Of a stretch of 6,859 bases of DNA, positions 5,385 through 6,859 are shown in pieces (positions within the stretch are counted from its first letter, which is position 1; the number at the start of each line of letters is the position of its first letter). The stretch covers positions 1 to 6,859 of the forward strand of contig DASWHX010000060.1 of assembly GCA_036397995.1 (NCBI GenBank), in the 5' to 3' direction. The notes beneath the pieces were generated by a model, which ran no database searches, had not been told where the DNA came from, and was given only the letters and a program-made list of their open reading frames with translations. This stretch comes from DASWHX01 sp036397995. Lineage in GTDB: Bacteria > Bacteroidota > Bacteroidia > Cytophagales > Cyclobacteriaceae. Position numbers and translations under genes: made by a program.

Positions 5385-6859
5385 ATGAGAAGAGTTATTC
5401 TAATTACCGCGATTATTGCCGCTCCAATATGGTTAAATGCCCAAACCCAGCTTTCAAAGAAGAAGATTGAATCCCTGAAAAGTGAGGCTGGTGAAAAAGT
5501 TCATAGCCGCGCTAAAGAGGCGCAGGTGATAAATGACATGATATTCAGCTTCGCTGAACTGGGATTTCAGGAGCTGCGGACGTCGGAGTATGTAACAGGA
5601 ATTCTTGAAAGAAATGGCTTCACTATTGAGCGTGGTGTTTCCGGAATGCCCAGCGGCTGGGTAGCAAAATGGGGAAGTGGTAAGCCGGTAATCGCGATTG
5701 GTACAGACATTGACTGCATCCCCAAGGCTTCACAAAAGCCGGGGGTTGCCTACCACGATCCTATTATTGAGGGTGCCCCAGGTCATGGTGAAGGACATAA
5801 TTCGGGACAGGCAGTAAATGTTACAGCGGCACTGGTGGTTAAAGAAATTATGGAACGGGAAAATCTTTCCGGTACTATAGTTGTTTGGCCGGGAGTGGCG
5901 GAAGAATTAGTTGCAGGTAAATCCTATTTTGTACGCGATGGATATTTTAAGGATGTGGATATATGCCTGTTCACTCATGTAAGTAATAATCTTGGTGTTA
6001 CCTGGGGGGGAGGCGCAGGTACCGGACTGGTGTCGGCTATTTTTAATTTTTATGGAGAGTCTGCTCATAGTGCAGGATCTCCCTGGAGGGGTAGAAGTGC
6101 GCTTGATGCAGTGGAGTTGATGAATGTTGGCTGGAATTATAAACGCGAACATCTGAACCCATTGGTTCGCAGTCACTACGTAATTGTGGATGGCGGTGAC
6201 CAGCCTAATGTTGTTCCTTCCACTGCGTCCGTATGGTATTATTTCCGTGAAATGACCTATCCGGAAATTCAGAAATTGTATTCCATGGGAATTAAAATGG
6301 CGGAAGGTGCAGCCATGATGACTAATACAACTATGGACTACCGCATTCTGGGAAATGCCTGGCCCCGGCATTTTAATAAACCAATAGCTGAAGCTACTTA
6401 TGAAAACATAAAGCAGGTTGGATTGCCAACATGGAGTAAAGAAGACAATATGCTGGCAAAAGCCCTGCAAAAAGAAGTCGGTTCTGATACCACCGGTTTG
6501 AACATTGAGCTGTCAGAGTTACAAGGACCGCCGCGCACGCCGCAGAGCGGTGGAAGTGATGATATAGGTGATATTTCCTGGGTGGTGCCGACAATTACCT
6601 TGCGGTACCCGGCCAATATTCCCCGCTTGCAGGGACACCACTGGTCAAGTGCTGTGGCGATGGCAACCCCCATTGCTCACAAAGGAGTGGTGGCCGGAGC
6701 AAAAGTGATGGCAATGACCATGATTGATATTCTTACAAAAGCTGACCTGGTAAAGGCGGCCTGGGATTATTTTAGCGAGCAGACCAGGGATCAGAAATAT
6801 GAACCCTTTATCACTGCCGAAGACAAGCCGGCCACGTATATTAATGCTAATATTATGAA
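5385..6859 (+). CDS. Secreted M20 family amidohydrolase, AbgB-like (3' end beyond window)
   Basis: The frame stays open from the ATG at 5385 to the window edge: 491 codons with no stop. Residues 1-20 form a Sec signal peptide ending LNAQ, with probable cleavage after Ala19. The rest is an M20 metallopeptidase of the AbgB-like (aminobenzoyl-glutamate hydrolase) group. A GTDIDCIP strand (106-113) leads to the metal motif PGHGEGHNSGQ (132-142); GVAEELVAG (170-178) holds the catalytic Glu pair, and FTHVS (196-200) a ligand His. The dimerisation domain contains ESAHSAGSPWRGRSALDAVE (225-244) and DGGDQPNVVP (269-278). The closing half of the active site has SDDIGDISWVVPT (391-403) and GHHW (417-420), then AHKGVVAGAKVMA (431-443). 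The usual GCGHN cysteine is Glu136. The family length suggests only the last few dozen residues are missing. It should hydrolyse an amide bond in an N-acyl amino acid or folate-type substrate in the periplasm, but the substrate is unknown. The divergent promoter was not found. Confidence 0.92.
   Translation, partial: MRRVILITAIIAAPIWLNAQTQLSKKKIESLKSEAGEKVHSRAKEAQVINDMIFSFAELGFQELRTSEYVTGILERNGFTIERGVSGMPSGWVAKWGSGKPVIAIGTDIDCIPKASQKPGVAYHDPIIEGAPGHGEGHNSGQAVNVTAALVVKEIMERENLSGTIVVWPGVAEELVAGKSYFVRDGYFKDVDICLFTHVSNNLGVTWGGGAGTGLVSAIFNFYGESAHSAGSPWRGRSALDAVELMNVGWNYKREHLNPLVRSHYVIVDGGDQPNVVPSTASVWYYFREMTYPEIQKLYSMGIKMAEGAAMMTNTTMDYRILGNAWPRHFNKPIAEATYENIKQVGLPTWSKEDNMLAKALQKEVGSDTTGLNIELSELQGPPRTPQSGGSDDIGDISWVVPTITLRYPANIPRLQGHHWSSAVAMATPIAHKGVVAGAKVMAMTMIDILTKADLVKAAWDYFSEQTRDQKYEPFITAEDKPATYINANIM

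Noticed and set aside
5907..6673. Overlapping minus-strand open frames of up to 187 codons
   Set aside because: They lie inside the well-supported M20 amidohydrolase frame, have Cys/His/Ser-rich compositions typical of antisense shadows, and show no domains.

Overview
The window looks like a chromosomal segment of a Bacteroidota bacterium, possibly of the Cytophagales type, though the class is a guess. Three things point that way. Two promoters match the Bacteroidota -7 consensus TAnnTTTG. A lipoprotein carries SprB-type repeats, as in gliding and surface proteins of this phylum. A recombinase remnant has the C-terminal signature usual in Bacteroidota tyrosine recombinases. There are no rRNA or tRNA genes, no CRISPR array and no intact mobile element.

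Layout. Positions 1-105 hold five copies of a 21-bp tandem repeat, mostly palindromic and cut by the left edge. Positions 106-349 hold no recognisable gene. Positions 350-539 (minus) are the frameshifted C-terminal stub of a tyrosine recombinase, so the left end is a site of old mobile-element decay. At 576-1994 (plus) is a lipoprotein serine hydrolase of the class C beta-lactamase/PBP4* family, followed at 1999-2050 by a short tandem repeat. On the minus strand a membrane glycosyltransferase of the GT87 type (3739-2423) and a small ABM-like protein (2411-2079) form a two-gene unit with an 11-bp gap. Divergent from it is a small lipoprotein of unknown function at 3801-4400 (plus); the two divergent promoters overlap. 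Convergent with that gene, six bases away, is a lipoprotein (5210-4407, minus) made of two 76-residue SprB-like repeats and a C-terminal cytochrome c-like domain with a CX4CH motif. From 5385 to the right edge runs a secreted M20 amidohydrolase of the AbgB-like group, lacking only its C-terminal end.

Working together. The genes do not form an obvious pathway. Four of the six intact or nearly intact genes encode exported products: three lipoproteins and one Sec-secreted hydrolase. A fifth encodes an integral membrane enzyme, so the segment is dominated by cell-envelope functions. Only the GT87/ABM pair looks co-transcribed. I found no clear evidence of a new multi-gene system. The points most worth following are the SprB-cytochrome fusion, the overlapping -7 boxes at 3765-3783, the palindromic repeat array beside the recombinase stub, and the Cys-to-Glu change in the amidohydrolase metal motif.
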